A stretch of 64,000 nt of DNA from Inquilinus sp. Marseille-Q2685 (lineage in GTDB: Bacteria; Pseudomonadota; Alphaproteobacteria; DSM-16000; Inquilinaceae): the NCBI RefSeq assembly GCF_916619195.1, contig NZ_CAKAKL010000001.1, positions 1,240,001 to 1,304,000 on the forward strand, written 5' to 3'. The position numbers and the translations under genes were made by a program. This document shows, piece after piece, positions 1 through 8,834 of the stretch. The stretch's first letter is position 1; every line of letters starts with the position of its first letter. The notes under the pieces are model-generated. The model had not been told where the DNA came from. It saw nothing but the letters and a program-made list of their open reading frames with translations, and did not search any database.

Positions 1-194
1 AGCCGGGCGCGGTCGATCTCGGCCCGGAAGCCCTTGATCACGCCCTGGTCCTCCAGCCGCTTCACCCGTTCGGCCACCGCCGGCGGCGACAGGCCGACCA
101 GCCGGCCGAGCTCGGCATAGCTGGCGCGGGCATTCTCCTGCAGCGCCAGCACCAGGGTGCGACCGATGGCATCGAGGCGGAGTTTCGCATCCAT
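1..194 (-). CDS. Lrp/AsnC family transcriptional regulator (partial)
   Basis: The reverse strand from ATG at 194 opens MDAKLRLDAIGRTLVLALQE, followed by a winged-helix segment containing ARASYAELGRLVGLSPPAVA and ERVKRLEDQGVIKGF. This is the N-terminal HTH of the Lrp/AsnC family. The gene runs off the left edge of the window after about 64 codons, so the C-terminal RAM effector-binding domain is not visible. It is divergent from a LysE-type exporter at 306, a common pairing in which the regulator controls amino-acid export; that role is inferred. The family call is firm and the ligand is unknown. Confidence 0.9.
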   Translation of the reverse strand, partial: MDAKLRLDAIGRTLVLALQENARASYAELGRLVGLSPPAVAERVKRLEDQGVIKGFRAEIDRAR

Positions 195-208
195 CCGAAT
201 CGCCCCCG

Positions 209-237
209 TTGGTTTCAATCCCGCATTGGTTTAATCG
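209..237. promoter_or_regulatory. Direct repeat in the Lrp/LysE divergent intergenic region
   Basis: Two similar 12-base blocks, TTGGTTTCAATC at 209-220 and TTGGTTTAATCG at 226-237, lie 17 bases apart between the divergent regulator and exporter genes. The position and phasing fit binding sites for the adjacent Lrp-like regulator, but this is inference from location only. Confidence 0.35.
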
Positions 238-305
238 AAGGGCCGGCGAACCACCATTCGCGATCGTTCTGTTTCTGACACGAGGCCGGCGGCACCCAAC
301 ACGTG

Positions 306-938
306 ATGACCGATCCCTTCCTGTTCGCCAAAGGCGTCGCGCTCGGTATCGCCATTGCCGCGCCGGTCGGCCCGATCGGCGTCCTCTGCATCCGCAGGAC
401 GCTGATCCACGGCCCCCGCTTCGGCATCCTGACCGGCATCGGCGCCGCCTTCGCGGACGGGCTGTTCGGCCTGATCGCCGCCTTCGGCATGGTGGCGCTG
501 AGCGCCTGGCTGATCACGCTGAAGGACGCGCTGCACCTGATCGGCGGCACCGTGCTGGCCGTGCTGGCCGTGCGCACCCTGCTGCATGCCGGCCATATCG
601 AGCGCGACCCCGAGACCGGGCGGACCGAGGGCAGCGAGATCACCGCGGTGGTCACCGCCTTCCTGCTGACCCTCAGCAACCCGATGACGATCCTGACCTT
701 CGCCACCGCCTTCACCGCGGTCGGGCTGGCGGAAACGCTGTCCTTCGCCTCCGGCCTGATCCTGGTCGCCGGCGTGCTGCTCGGCTCCGCCTCCTGGTTC
801 ACGACGCTGAGCTTCGTCGTCTCCGCCACCGGCGGCCGCCTGACGCCGCGGACGCTGCTGTGGATCGACCGTGTCGCCGGGGTGCTGCTGCTGCTGTTCG
901 CCGCCTACATGTTCCTGGCCCTGTGGCTGCGCTGGTAG
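306..938 (+). CDS. LysE family amino-acid exporter
   Basis: A 210-residue, very hydrophobic protein with about six membrane segments. The N-terminal AIAAPVGPIGVLCIRRTL matches the LysE/RhtB family signature region, and a second conserved stretch, LLTLSNPMTILTF, lies mid-protein. Family members export amino acids or similar small molecules across the inner membrane. GTG at 303 directly precedes ATG at 306; the ATG is preferred, although no strong ribosome binding site is visible. The divergent Lrp-type gene probably regulates it. The substrate cannot be predicted. Confidence 0.88.
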   Translation: MTDPFLFAKGVALGIAIAAPVGPIGVLCIRRTLIHGPRFGILTGIGAAFADGLFGLIAAFGMVALSAWLITLKDALHLIGGTVLAVLAVRTLLHAGHIERDPETGRTEGSEITAVVTAFLLTLSNPMTILTFATAFTAVGLAETLSFASGLILVAGVLLGSASWFTTLSFVVSATGGRLTPRTLLWIDRVAGVLLLLFAAYMFLALWLRW

Positions 939-1060
939 CCGCTGCCGCTGCGCTGCGTTCTCGCGGATTGACAAGCCGCGCCGCCTTGGACGAGTGTGGC
1001 CCGCCCTGCGGGAAAGGCTCGAGACGTCCCGCCCGGAGAACTGAACGGACGCGTCCTGGT

Positions 1061-2374
1061 ATGAATCTTTCGATCCTCCGCGCCGGCGTGGCGCTGCTCC
1101 CGCTTCTGTTCGCCGCCCCGGCGATCGCGCAGCAGGCCGCGCCCCCGGCACCGCCCGCCAAGCCGGCGGAGGCACCCGCGGCCCCGGCCGCCCAGCCGGC
1201 GCCGGCGCAAGGCCAGCCGGCGCAGGCCGCGCCGCAGGGACAGCAGGTCCCGCTGCCGAAGGAATTCAAGATCGATGCGGGCGGCTGGAAGGGCGGCGCC
1301 GTTCCCAACCCGAGCAACGGGCAGTTCGCCTATTGCGGCATCCAGAAGCCCTATGACGGCAACCAGCTGCTGTCCTTCCAGATGGCGCCGGACTACGCCT
1401 TCAACGTGGCCGTGATCCGGAAGGACTGGGGGCTGAAGGAAGGCGATAAGGGCCAGGGCCGCATCCGGGTCGACGGCAGCTTCGACAAGAGCTTCGAGGC
1501 GCTGCCGGTCAACCCCGAGGCCTTCGTCCTGCCGGCCGCGGCGCAGAGTGGGGACCTGTTCCAGGCGCTGGCCAAGGGCAACAAGGCGATCGTGACCACC
1601 CCGAAGGGCGAGTACACCTTCGCGCTCACCGGCACGGGAGCCGGCCTCGGCGCGCTGAAGAGCTGCATCGACGCCGCGCGCAAGCTGCTGACCCAGGCGC
1701 GGGCGAACAATCCACCGGCCGACCCCCGCACCCTGATCGGCGCGCAGGGCTTCGGCATGCCGGTTGGCGCGCTGCAGGACATCCTGGTCGGCGCCGGGCT
1801 GAAGGATGTCGGCATCGCCGATCCGCGCAAGCTGCCGCGCGACCCGCTGCAGATCAACCAGGCCTGGCAGGTGGGCACCGACGGCAAGGTCGTCGGCGGC
1901 CTGCACCAGGAGCCGCGCGGCGACGCGGTCGAGATCGACCAGTTCGCCAAGCGCTATCTGGAGATCATGAAGTCGGTCTGCGGCACCGACTGGCAGAGCA
2001 GCGACCAGCCGGCCGTGATCGAAGGTCCCTACGCCGTCAAGCGGGCCGAGCTGAGCTGCACGATGAACCAGCAGAAGATCGCCGCCTCGCTGGTCTTCAC
2101 CCTCGACGACAACTACTACAGCGCCTTCTTCCACCAGGCACTGCAGACCGACAAGGCACTGGCGGACGACGCCTCGGGCAAGCTGGCCACCTTCATCCAG
2201 ACGCAGATGGCGGCGGTCGAGGCGGAGCGGCAGAAGCAGGAGAACGGCCAGGCGGCCCCGCAGGGCACGGCGCCGGACGCCGGCCAGACCGCCCCGGCGG
2301 CGCCCGCCGCGCCGGCGACGCCGCCGGCCGAGGGTACGCAGCCGCCAGCGGCCGCACCCGGCTCCGGCGGCTGA
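1061..2374 (+). CDS. Exported Pro/Ala-rich protein of unknown function
   Basis: A 437-residue protein. The start is ATG at 1061, where a clear signal peptide begins ([20 protein letters not shown], cleavage probably after AIA). A long Pro/Ala/Gln linker (about residues 25-65) precedes a globular domain, and a second Pro/Ala-rich tail (about 395-437) ends the protein. The middle contains two Cys-bearing segments ([13 protein letters not shown] and [12 protein letters not shown]). It is not confidently recognised; the compact beta-rich first half loosely recalls IalB-like periplasmic proteins, but that is weak. The frame stays open upstream to 209, but that stretch is antisense/out-of-frame to the LysE gene. 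A terminator follows directly, so it looks monocistronic. Confidence 0.75.
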   Translation: MNLSILRAGVALLPLLFAAPAIAQQAAPPAPPAKPAEAPAAPAAQPAPAQGQPAQAAPQGQQVPLPKEFKIDAGGWKGGAVPNPSNGQFAYCGIQKPYDGNQLLSFQMAPDYAFNVAVIRKDWGLKEGDKGQGRIRVDGSFDKSFEALPVNPEAFVLPAAAQSGDLFQALAKGNKAIVTTPKGEYTFALTGTGAGLGALKSCIDAARKLLTQARANNPPADPRTLIGAQGFGMPVGALQDILVGAGLKDVGIADPRKLPRDPLQINQAWQVGTDGKVVGGLHQEPRGDAVEIDQFAKRYLEIMKSVCGTDWQSSDQPAVIEGPYAVKRAELSCTMNQQKIAASLVFTLDDNYYSAFFHQALQTDKALADDASGKLATFIQTQMAAVEAERQKQENGQAAPQGTAPDAGQTAPAAPAAPATPPAEGTQPPAAAPGSGG

Positions 2375-2399
2375 CCGAAACCACCACGGCACGACGCGA

Positions 2400-2433
2400 G
2401 GGCGGATCCATCCCGGATCCGCCCTTGTTGTTT
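2400..2433 (+). terminator. Rho-independent terminator after the exported protein
   Basis: A perfect 10-bp stem (GGGCGGATCC at 2400-2409 with GGATCCGCCC at 2415-2424), a five-base loop, and the T-rich run TTGTTGTTT at 2425-2433. It lies 25 bases after the stop codon at 2374 and before glgB. Confidence 0.85.
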
Positions 2434-2474
2434 CGGGCAGGAACCGGTCAAGATCACGGGAGGATGGAGGCTTC

Positions 2475-4721
2475 ATGACCCATGCCGTGCCCCCTCGCTC
2501 CACGGCCGAGACGGATGCCCGGGACAGCCTGACCGAGCCGGCCGACATCGCGGCGCTGGTCGCGTCCGACCACCGCGACCCGTTCGGCGTGCTCGGCCCC
2601 CATCCCGCCGGAAGCGGCACGGTGCTGCGCTGCTTCCGCCCGGACGCCGTGGCGGTCGAGGCGATCGACCCGGACAGCGGCGCGGTGCTGGCGCGGCTGG
2701 CCCGGCGGCATCCCGACGGGGTGTTCGACGGCCGGATCGACCGCCCCTTCCCGCAGCGCTACCGGCTGCGCATCGACTACGGCACGGCCGGCGGGGGTTG
2801 GGAGATCGAGGACCCCTACCGCTTCCCCTCCAGCTTCGGCGAGATCGACCTGCATCTGCTCGGCGAGGGCACCCATCTGGAGCTCTACCGGCGGCTCGGC
2901 GCCCATCCGCGGACGCTGGGGGGGGTGGGCGGCACCGTCTTCGCCGTCTGGGCGCCGAACGCCCGCCGCGTCGCCGTGGTCGGCGACTTCAACAGCTGGG
3001 ACGGGCGGCTGCACCCGATGCGGCTGCACCCCGGCATCGGCGTGTGGGAGATCTTCCTGCCGGGCGTCGGGCCCGGCGCGGCCTATAAGTTCGAGATCCG
3101 CGGCCGCGGCGGCGAGCTGCTGCCGCTGAAGACCGATCCCTTCGCCTTCCGGGCCGAGCATCCGCCGAAGACCGCCTCGATCGTGCACGGCTTGCCGGAG
3201 CACGGCTGGGACGACGGCGAATGGCTGGCCGGGCGCGCGGCGGCGCAGCGGCGCGACGCCCCGATCAGCATCTACGAGGTCCATCCCGGCTCGTGGCGCC
3301 GCGTGCCGGAGGAAGGCGGCCGGCCGCTGTCCTGGCGCGAGCTGGGCGACCAGCTGGTCCCCTACGCCGCCGGCCTCGGCTTCACCCATATCGAGCTGCT
3401 GCCGGTCAGCGAATATCCGTTCGACGGATCCTGGGGCTACCAGCCGATCGGCCTCTACGCCCCGACCAGCCGCTTCGGCCCGCCGGAGGATTTCGCCGCC
3501 TTCGTCGACCGCTGCCACCGCGCCGGGCTGGGCGTGCTGCTGGACTGGGTGCCCGGGCATTTCCCCAAGGACGAGCACGGACTGGCCTGGTTCGACGGCA
3601 CCGCGCTCTACGAGCACGCGGACCCGCGCCAGGGCATGCACCAGGACTGGGGCACGCTGATCTACAATTACGGCCGGGCCGAGGTGCGCAACTTCCTGCT
3701 CGGCAACGCCCTTTACTGGCTCGACCGTTTCCATGTCGACGGGCTGCGGGTCGATGCCGTGGCCTCGATGCTGTACCTCGACTACAGCCGCAAGGCCGGG
3801 GAATGGGTGCAGAACCGCTTCGGCGGCCGCGAGAACCTGGAGGCGGTGGAGTTCCTGCGCCAGACCAACATCGAGGCGTTCGGCCGGCACGAGGGCGTGA
3901 CCACCGTGGCCGAGGAATCGACCGCCTGGCCGGCGGTGTCGCGCCCGGCCCATCTCGGGGGCCTGGGCTTCGGCTACAAGTGGAACATGGGGTGGATGAA
4001 CGACACCCTGCGTTACATGCAGAAGGACCCGGTGCACCGTCCCTGGCACCATTCCGACCTCACCTTCGGCCTGCTCTACGCCTTCAGCGAGAACTTCGTG
4101 CTGCCGCTGAGCCATGACGAGGTGGTGCACGGCAAGGGGTCGCTCCTGGGCAAGATGCCGGGCGACGACTGGCAGCAATTCGCCAACCTTCGCGCCTATT
4201 ACGGCTTCATGTGGGCCCATCCGGGCAAGAAGCTGCTGTTCATGGGCGGCGAGTTCGCCCAGCGCAACGAATGGAGCCACGACCGCAGCCTGGACTGGCA
4301 CCTGCTGGACGCCGAACGCCATGCCGGGGTGCAGCGGCTGATCGGCGACCTGAACCGCCTGTACCGCGAGTTGCCGGCCCTGCATGTGCATGACTGCGAG
4401 CCGCAGGGCTTCGACTGGGTCGACGCCAGCAACAGCGCCGATTCTATCCTGGTCTGGCTGCGCCGCGGCAAGGAGGGCGACCGGCCGGTGCTGGCGGTGT
4501 CGAACTTCACCCCGGTGCCGCGCCAGGGCTACCGCATCGGCGTGCCCCAGGGCGGCCGCTGGGTCGAGCGGCTGAACACCGACGCCCAGATCTACGGCGG
4601 CTCCGGCATGGGCAATTTCGGCGGGGTCGAGGCCGAGGCCTCACCCTGGCACGGCCGCCCCTGCTCGATGCTGCTGACCCTGCCGCCGCTGGCGACCGTG
4701 CTGTTCGAATGGGCGGGGTGA
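2475..4721 (+). CDS. glgB: 1,4-alpha-glucan branching enzyme GlgB
   Basis: GlgB cuts alpha-1,4 chains and re-attaches them through alpha-1,6 bonds during glycogen synthesis in the cytoplasm. The 748 residues are normal for a full-length proteobacterial GlgB: an N-terminal beta domain ([10 protein letters not shown]), a CBM48 module ([20 protein letters not shown]), the GH13 barrel and a C-terminal beta domain. All three catalytic residues are present: nucleophile Asp427 in [11 protein letters not shown], acid/base Glu480 in TVAEEST, and Asp548 in [13 protein letters not shown] at 2475 follows GGGAGGATGG. It is followed by a REP-like element and lies 0.96 kb upstream of glgX, but glgC, glgA and glgP are not in this window. 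Confidence 0.97.
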   Translation: MTHAVPPRSTAETDARDSLTEPADIAALVASDHRDPFGVLGPHPAGSGTVLRCFRPDAVAVEAIDPDSGAVLARLARRHPDGVFDGRIDRPFPQRYRLRIDYGTAGGGWEIEDPYRFPSSFGEIDLHLLGEGTHLELYRRLGAHPRTLGGVGGTVFAVWAPNARRVAVVGDFNSWDGRLHPMRLHPGIGVWEIFLPGVGPGAAYKFEIRGRGGELLPLKTDPFAFRAEHPPKTASIVHGLPEHGWDDGEWLAGRAAAQRRDAPISIYEVHPGSWRRVPEEGGRPLSWRELGDQLVPYAAGLGFTHIELLPVSEYPFDGSWGYQPIGLYAPTSRFGPPEDFAAFVDRCHRAGLGVLLDWVPGHFPKDEHGLAWFDGTALYEHADPRQGMHQDWGTLIYNYGRAEVRNFLLGNALYWLDRFHVDGLRVDAVASMLYLDYSRKAGEWVQNRFGGRENLEAVEFLRQTNIEAFGRHEGVTTVAEESTAWPAVSRPAHLGGLGFGYKWNMGWMNDTLRYMQKDPVHRPWHHSDLTFGLLYAFSENFVLPLSHDEVVHGKGSLLGKMPGDDWQQFANLRAYYGFMWAHPGKKLLFMGGEFAQRNEWSHDRSLDWHLLDAERHAGVQRLIGDLNRLYRELPALHVHDCEPQGFDWVDASNSADSILVWLRRGKEGDRPVLAVSNFTPVPRQGYRIGVPQGGRWVERLNTDAQIYGGSGMGNFGGVEAEASPWHGRPCSMLLTLPPLATVLFEWAG

Positions 4722-4740
4722 GGCGGCGGTCCCATCCGAG

Positions 4741-4815
4741 GTAGGTTGGGTTCGCGGTCGCGAATCCAACAGACACAGGTCGCGCGTTGGGTTCGCCAAG
4801 GCGAACCCAACCTAC
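4741..4815. repeat. REP/BIME-like double palindrome
   Basis: Two hairpins in tandem: GTTGGGTTCGCG...CGCGAATCCAAC at 4745-4770, and GTTGGGTTCGCC...GGCGAACCCAACCTAC reaching 4815. The outer ends GTAGGTTGGG (4741) and CCCAACCTAC (4815) are also inverted. This layout matches bacterial REP pairs that are mobilised by TnpA-REP (Y1) transposases. No such transposase lies in the window. It sits in the convergent gap between glgB and the coiled-coil gene, the usual site for REPs. Confidence 0.75.
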
Positions 4816-4852
4816 GATGCTCGGTCGAATGGGCGGTGAGGCCGCCCCGCCG

Positions 4853-5533
4853 CTACGGCTTCTGCGCCTCGGCCTGGCGCTTCAGCTCCTCCTGCGTACG
4901 GGCGATCTGGGCCTGCAGGTCGGCGAGCTGCTGGCGGGCCGCGGCGAGGTCGCCCTGGGTCTTGCCCAGCTGCTCGGTCGCCTGCGCCAGCTGGCCGTTC
5001 ACCGCCGCGGCGTCGGCGTTGAGCTTGCCGTAGCTGTCGCGCTGCGCCGCCTCCTGCGCGCGCAGCTGCTCCAGCCGGCCGCTGGCATCGGCGATCTCGC
5101 CCTGCTTCGCGGCGAGCTGCGAATCGGCTGCCTTCGCCTGGTCCTGCGTCGCCTGGACCCGCGCCGCGGCCGCGTCGGCCTCCTGCGCGGCCTGGTCGCG
5201 GCGCTGGGTGGCCTCGGCCAGGGCGGCCCGGCCCTGCTGCAGCAGAGCCTGCAGCTGTTCCGATTCGGCCTTCAGCGCGTCGCGGTCGGCGCCGGCCCGC
5301 TTCAGCGCCGCCAGCTCCTGCTCCGCCGCCTCCAGCCGTGCCTGCAGCCCGTCGCGGGACTGGCCGGCGCTGCGGCTTTCGACGCCGAGATAGATCGCCG
5401 CGACCAGGGCGACGAAGGCGACGATGATCGCGGCGATGACGGCGATTCGCGGCCCTTCCGGATCGCGCGAAGGAACCGGGTGCGGATCGGTCGGCGCGGC
5501 CGGGCTGTGATCGGGATCGGCGAGGGTCGTCAC
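4853..5533 (-). CDS. Membrane-anchored coiled-coil protein of unknown function
   Basis: The proposed start is GTG at 5533, because GAAAGGA sits 9 bases upstream; an in-frame ATG at 5566 lacks this. The 226-residue product has a short Pro-rich cytoplasmic N-terminus, one membrane segment (IAVIAAIIVAFVALVAAIYL, about residues 32-51), and then some 165 residues of Ala/Glu/Gln/Arg heptads predicted to form a long coiled coil (for example LQARLEAAEQELAALKRAG). No family is recognised. It lies on the opposite strand between glgB and glgX. Such proteins often act as scaffolds or envelope spacers, but no role is claimed here. Confidence 0.75.
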   Translation of the reverse strand: MTTLADPDHSPAAPTDPHPVPSRDPEGPRIAVIAAIIVAFVALVAAIYLGVESRSAGQSRDGLQARLEAAEQELAALKRAGADRDALKAESEQLQALLQQGRAALAEATQRRDQAAQEADAAAARVQATQDQAKAADSQLAAKQGEIADASGRLEQLRAQEAAQRDSYGKLNADAAAVNGQLAQATEQLGKTQGDLAAARQQLADLQAQIARTQEELKRQAEAQKP

Positions 5534-5685
5534 GCGGTCGGTCCTTTCGGCGGGTCGGCTGGGCAACGCCTAGCGGCGAAACTTGGTGAAAACGTGTCGG
5601 CGGTCGGGGCGGCACGATGGCCGGTGGACGACCGCCGCCCACGCGCCCCATCCTGCCCGCGGGACAGGATCGAAGGAACCCCGCA

Positions 5686-7782
5686 ATGCCGCTGCCCGAT
5701 CGGATTCCGGCCGGCCGCCCCTGGCCGCTCGGCGCCACGCTGACGGAGGACGGGGTGAACTTCGCCCTGTTCTCCGCCCATGCCGAGCGGGTCGAGCTGT
5801 GCCTGTTCGACGCCGAGGGGCGACAGGAGGTCGCGCGCCGCGACCTGCCGGCCCGCACCGACCAGGTCTGGCACGGCTTCCTGCCCGGCGCCGGGGCCGG
5901 CACGGTCTACGGCTTCCGCGTCCACGGCCCCTACGCGCCCCTGGACGGCCACCGCTTCAACCCGAACAAGCTGCTGCTGGACCCCTATGCCCGCGGCCTG
6001 GCCGGCGGCTTCCGCTGGGATGATTCGGTGCATGGCTACACCCGCGGCGACCCGGCGGCCGACCTGTCCTTCGACCCGCGCGACAGCGCCCCCTTCGTGC
6101 CGAAATCGGTGGTGGTCGACCCGGCCCATGACTGGGAGGGCGACGAGGCGCCGCGCACGCCCTGGGCCGACACCGTGATCTATGAGGCCCATGTCCGCGG
6201 CCTGACCATGCGCCATCCGGGCGTGCCGGAACCGCTGCGCGGCACGCTGGGCGGGCTGGCCCATCCGGTGATGGTCGACCATCTGCGCCGGCTGGGCGTC
6301 ACCGCGGTCGAGCTGATGCCGGTGCACGCCTTCCTGGACGAGCGGGCGCTGGTCGAACGCGGCCTGAGGAACTACTGGGGCTACAACACCGCCGCCTTCT
6401 TCGCCGTCCACCCCGCCTATGCCGGCGCCCTGCCGCCCCTGGAGGCGCTGCGCAACGCGGTCAAGGCGCTGCACCGGGCCGGCATCGAGGTGATCCTCGA
6501 CGTCGTGTACAATCACACGGCGGAGAGCGACGTCTTCGGCCCGACCCTGAACTTCCGCGGCATCGACAACCTGTCCTACTACCAGCACGCGCCGCATGAC
6601 CGGCGCGAGCCGTTCAACCCCACCGGCACCGGCAATGCCCTCGACCTCGGCCATCCGCGGGTGCTGCAGATGGTGATGGACAGCCTGCGCTGGTGGGTCG
6701 AGGCGGCGCATGTCGGCGGCTCCCGCTTCGCCCTCGCCCCCACCCTGGCCCGGGTGGACGGCGAATTCACCCCCGCCGCTCCCTTCCTGCAGGCGGTGGC
6801 GCAGGATCCGGTGCTGGCGCCGTGCAAGCTGATCGCCGAGCCCTGGGACATCGGGCCGGGCGGCTGGCGCGTCGGCGAGTTCCCCGCGGGCTGGTCGGGG
6901 TGGAACGACCGGTACCGCGGCGGCGTCCGCCGAACCTGGCGCCGCGATCCGGGCCAGCGGCCGGAGCTGGCAAGGCGCCTCTCCGCCTCCGCCGACCTGT
7001 TCGACCATGGCGGCCGCGGCGCCCGGGCCAGCGTCAACTTCGTCACCGCCCATGACGGCTTCACCCTGGCCGACCTCGCCTCCTATGCGCGGAAGCACAA
7101 CGAGGCCAACGGCGAGGGCAACCGCGACGGCACCGGCGACAACCATTCCGACAACCTCGGCGCCGAAGGGCCGACCGACGACCCGGCGATCCTGGCGCGG
7201 CGGCTGCGCCGGCGGCGCAACCTGCTGGCCACGCTGCTGTTCAGCCAGGGCGTGCCGATGCTGCTGGGCGGCGACGAGCTGGGCCACAGCCAGCAGGGCA
7301 ACAACAACGCCTATTGCCAGGACGGGACACTGACCTGGCTGGACTGGGACGCCGCCGACCCCGGCTTCCTCGACTTCGCGGCCCGGGTCGTGGCGCTGCG
7401 CCGGGCGCATCCGGCCCTGCGCCAGCCGCAGTTCCTGCACGGCGCGCCGAACGGCAAGGACGGCCTGCCCGACATCGCCTGGCTGCGGCCGGACGGCGAG
7501 GCCATGGCCCCGGCCGACTGGGACGATCCGGCCGGTTTCGCCCTCGGCGTGCTGCTGAGCGAGCCGGGCACGCCGCCGCTGCTGCTGCTGCTCAACCCCG
7601 GGCCGGCGGACATCCCTTTCGCCCTGCCGTCCCTCGGCGCCTGGCACCCCTGGCTCGACACGGCGCGGACGCCTGCCGTGCCGCGGCTGGATGCGGCGAC
7701 CTATCCGCTGATGGCGGAAAGCCTGGCTCTCCTGGCGCTCGGAGCCGCCTCGCCGGCGGAGATCAAGAATGACTTGCAATAA
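5686..7782 (+). CDS. glgX: GlgX-type glycogen debranching protein, catalytic nucleophile missing
   Basis: GlgX hydrolyses alpha-1,6 branches of phosphorylase-limit glycogen. ATG at 5686 is preceded by GAAGGA, giving 698 residues, close to the family length. The CBM48 and GH13 architecture is intact: GATLTEDGVNFALFSAHAE near the N-terminus, VILDVVYNHTAESD (region I), LIAEPWDIG with acid/base Glu385, and FVTAHDGFTLADL with Asp457. Region II, however, reads HVGGSRFALAPTLAR where the family normally has HVDGFRFDLA: the catalytic nucleophile Asp is Ala349 (GCC at 6730-6732), and two neighbouring residues also differ. The frame is otherwise open with no frameshift. It may be a pseudoenzyme, a glycogen-binding protein, or an enzyme damaged by mutation. 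Confidence 0.93.
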   Translation: MPLPDRIPAGRPWPLGATLTEDGVNFALFSAHAERVELCLFDAEGRQEVARRDLPARTDQVWHGFLPGAGAGTVYGFRVHGPYAPLDGHRFNPNKLLLDPYARGLAGGFRWDDSVHGYTRGDPAADLSFDPRDSAPFVPKSVVVDPAHDWEGDEAPRTPWADTVIYEAHVRGLTMRHPGVPEPLRGTLGGLAHPVMVDHLRRLGVTAVELMPVHAFLDERALVERGLRNYWGYNTAAFFAVHPAYAGALPPLEALRNAVKALHRAGIEVILDVVYNHTAESDVFGPTLNFRGIDNLSYYQHAPHDRREPFNPTGTGNALDLGHPRVLQMVMDSLRWWVEAAHVGGSRFALAPTLARVDGEFTPAAPFLQAVAQDPVLAPCKLIAEPWDIGPGGWRVGEFPAGWSGWNDRYRGGVRRTWRRDPGQRPELARRLSASADLFDHGGRGARASVNFVTAHDGFTLADLASYARKHNEANGEGNRDGTGDNHSDNLGAEGPTDDPAILARRLRRRRNLLATLLFSQGVPMLLGGDELGHSQQGNNNAYCQDGTLTWLDWDAADPGFLDFAARVVALRRAHPALRQPQFLHGAPNGKDGLPDIAWLRPDGEAMAPADWDDPAGFALGVLLSEPGTPPLLLLLNPGPADIPFALPSLGAWHPWLDTARTPAVPRLDAATYPLMAESLALLALGAASPAEIKNDLQ

Positions 7783-7882
7783 AGCTGCGACTGTTTCTCA
7801 ATCACAGAAGTAAAACTTTACGGATTCCTGTAATCGTTCTAAGGTGCGCTCCGCGAATTGACGAACACCGGCCGAGGCGACG
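7783..7882. promoter_or_regulatory. glgX-bfr intergenic region with palindrome
   Basis: A 100-base gap, AT-richer than its surroundings, upstream of bacterioferritin. It holds the inverted repeat GTAAAACTTTAC at 7810-7821 and, further down, TAATCGTTCTAAGG. The latter resembles half of an iron-control (Irr-type) element, but only weakly. It probably contains the bfr promoter; no convincing -35/-10 pair could be assigned. Confidence 0.3.
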
Positions 7883-8359
7883 ATGCAGGGCGACAAGAAA
7901 GTCATCACCCACCTGAACGCGGTGCTGAAGAACGAGCTGACCGCGATCAACCAGTATTTCCTGCATGCGCGGATGCTCAAGAACTGGGACATCAAGCGCC
8001 TGGCCAAGAAGGTGTATGAGGAATCGATCGGCGAGATGAAGCACGCCGATCTGCTGATCGAGCGCATCCTGGTGCTGGAGGGCCTGCCGAACCTGCAGGA
8101 TCTCGGCAAGCTCGGCATCGGCGAGAACGTGCCGGAGATGCTGGAATCCGACCTCGGCCTCGAGACCTTCAACCAGAAGACGGTGAAGGAGGCGATGGCG
8201 CATTGCGAATCGGTGCGCGACTTCGTCTCCAAGGACATCCTGCTGAAGATCCTCGGCGACACCGAGGAGCACATCGACTGGCTCGAATCGCAGCAATACC
8301 TGATCAGCCAGATGGGCCTGCAGAACTACATCCAGCTGGTGTCGACCGACGAGGAGTGA
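7883..8359 (+). CDS. bfr: Bacterioferritin
   Basis: Bacterioferritin is a 24-subunit haem-containing iron-storage shell with a di-iron ferroxidase centre in each four-helix subunit. The 158 residues match the E. coli protein in length and can be aligned without gaps to residue 130. Ferroxidase ligands Glu18, Glu51, His54, Glu94 and His130 are present, as is the haem ligand Met52 ([14 protein letters not shown]). The position equivalent to Glu127 is Thr127 ([11 protein letters not shown]), although adjacent Glu128 and Glu129 remain. No bfd ferredoxin gene is adjacent. A strong terminator follows, so it is probably monocistronic. Confidence 0.96.
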   Translation: MQGDKKVITHLNAVLKNELTAINQYFLHARMLKNWDIKRLAKKVYEESIGEMKHADLLIERILVLEGLPNLQDLGKLGIGENVPEMLESDLGLETFNQKTVKEAMAHCESVRDFVSKDILLKILGDTEEHIDWLESQQYLISQMGLQNYIQLVSTDEE

Positions 8360-8385
8360 CGGGATCGTCTCTTCCCGCTTCCACG

Positions 8386-8409
8386 GCCCCGCTTCGGCGG
8401 GGCTTTTTT
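8386..8409 (+). terminator. Rho-independent terminator after bfr
   Basis: Stem GCCCCGC (8386-8392), loop TTCG, stem GCGGGGC (8397-8403), then TTTTTT (8404-8409). This is a textbook intrinsic terminator 27 bases after the bfr stop. Confidence 0.95.
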
Positions 8410-8482
8410 CTGCCCGGGTGATTGCATCGCGGGCCCGGCACCCAACCTGATACGGAGGTTCGTCAGCGCCGGGAGAAGACCG

Positions 8483-8830
8483 ATGCCCCGTAGCGTGCCG
8501 ATCGTCCTGCTGGCGGCGCTGGTGCCCGCCACGGCCCTGGCCCATCACGGCTGGAGCTCCTACGACGCCAACACCACGCTCACGCTCTCGGGCCCGATCG
8601 AGACCGCGAGCTACCAGAACCCGCACGGCCTGATCACCCTGACCCAGGACGGCAAGACCTGGCAGGTGGTGCTGTCGCCGCCGTCGCGCATGGACCGGCG
8701 CGGCCTGCCGCGCGAGGACCTGACCGTCGGCACGCCCGTGACCGTGGTCGGCTATCCCAGCCGGGTGGTCGCGGACGAGATGCGGGCCGAGCGGATCACC
8801 ATCGGCGGCCGCACCGTCGAGCTGCGCTGA
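8483..8830 (+). CDS. Small exported protein, DUF6152-like
   Basis: A 115-residue protein with a signal peptide (MPRSVPIVLLAALVPATALA) and then the mature N-terminus HHGWSSYDANTTLTLSGPI, a His-rich opening typical of the DUF6152 family of small periplasmic beta-barrel/OB-like proteins. The remainder alternates short beta strands (QVVLSPPSRMDRRGL, VTVVGYPSR). ATG at 8483 follows GGGAGAAG. The stop lies four bases before the next start, so it forms a two-gene unit with the membrane protein at 8835. The His-His-Gly N-terminus could bind a metal such as copper; this is inference. Confidence 0.8.
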   Translation: MPRSVPIVLLAALVPATALAHHGWSSYDANTTLTLSGPIETASYQNPHGLITLTQDGKTWQVVLSPPSRMDRRGLPREDLTVGTPVTVVGYPSRVVADEMRAERITIGGRTVELR

Positions 8831-8834
8831 GCCG

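Noticed and set aside
209-1060. Upstream extension of the exported Pro/Ala-rich protein gene (721-codon frame).
   Set aside because: This part overlaps the LysE gene in another frame and is Arg-rich noise; the signal peptide at 1061 marks the start.
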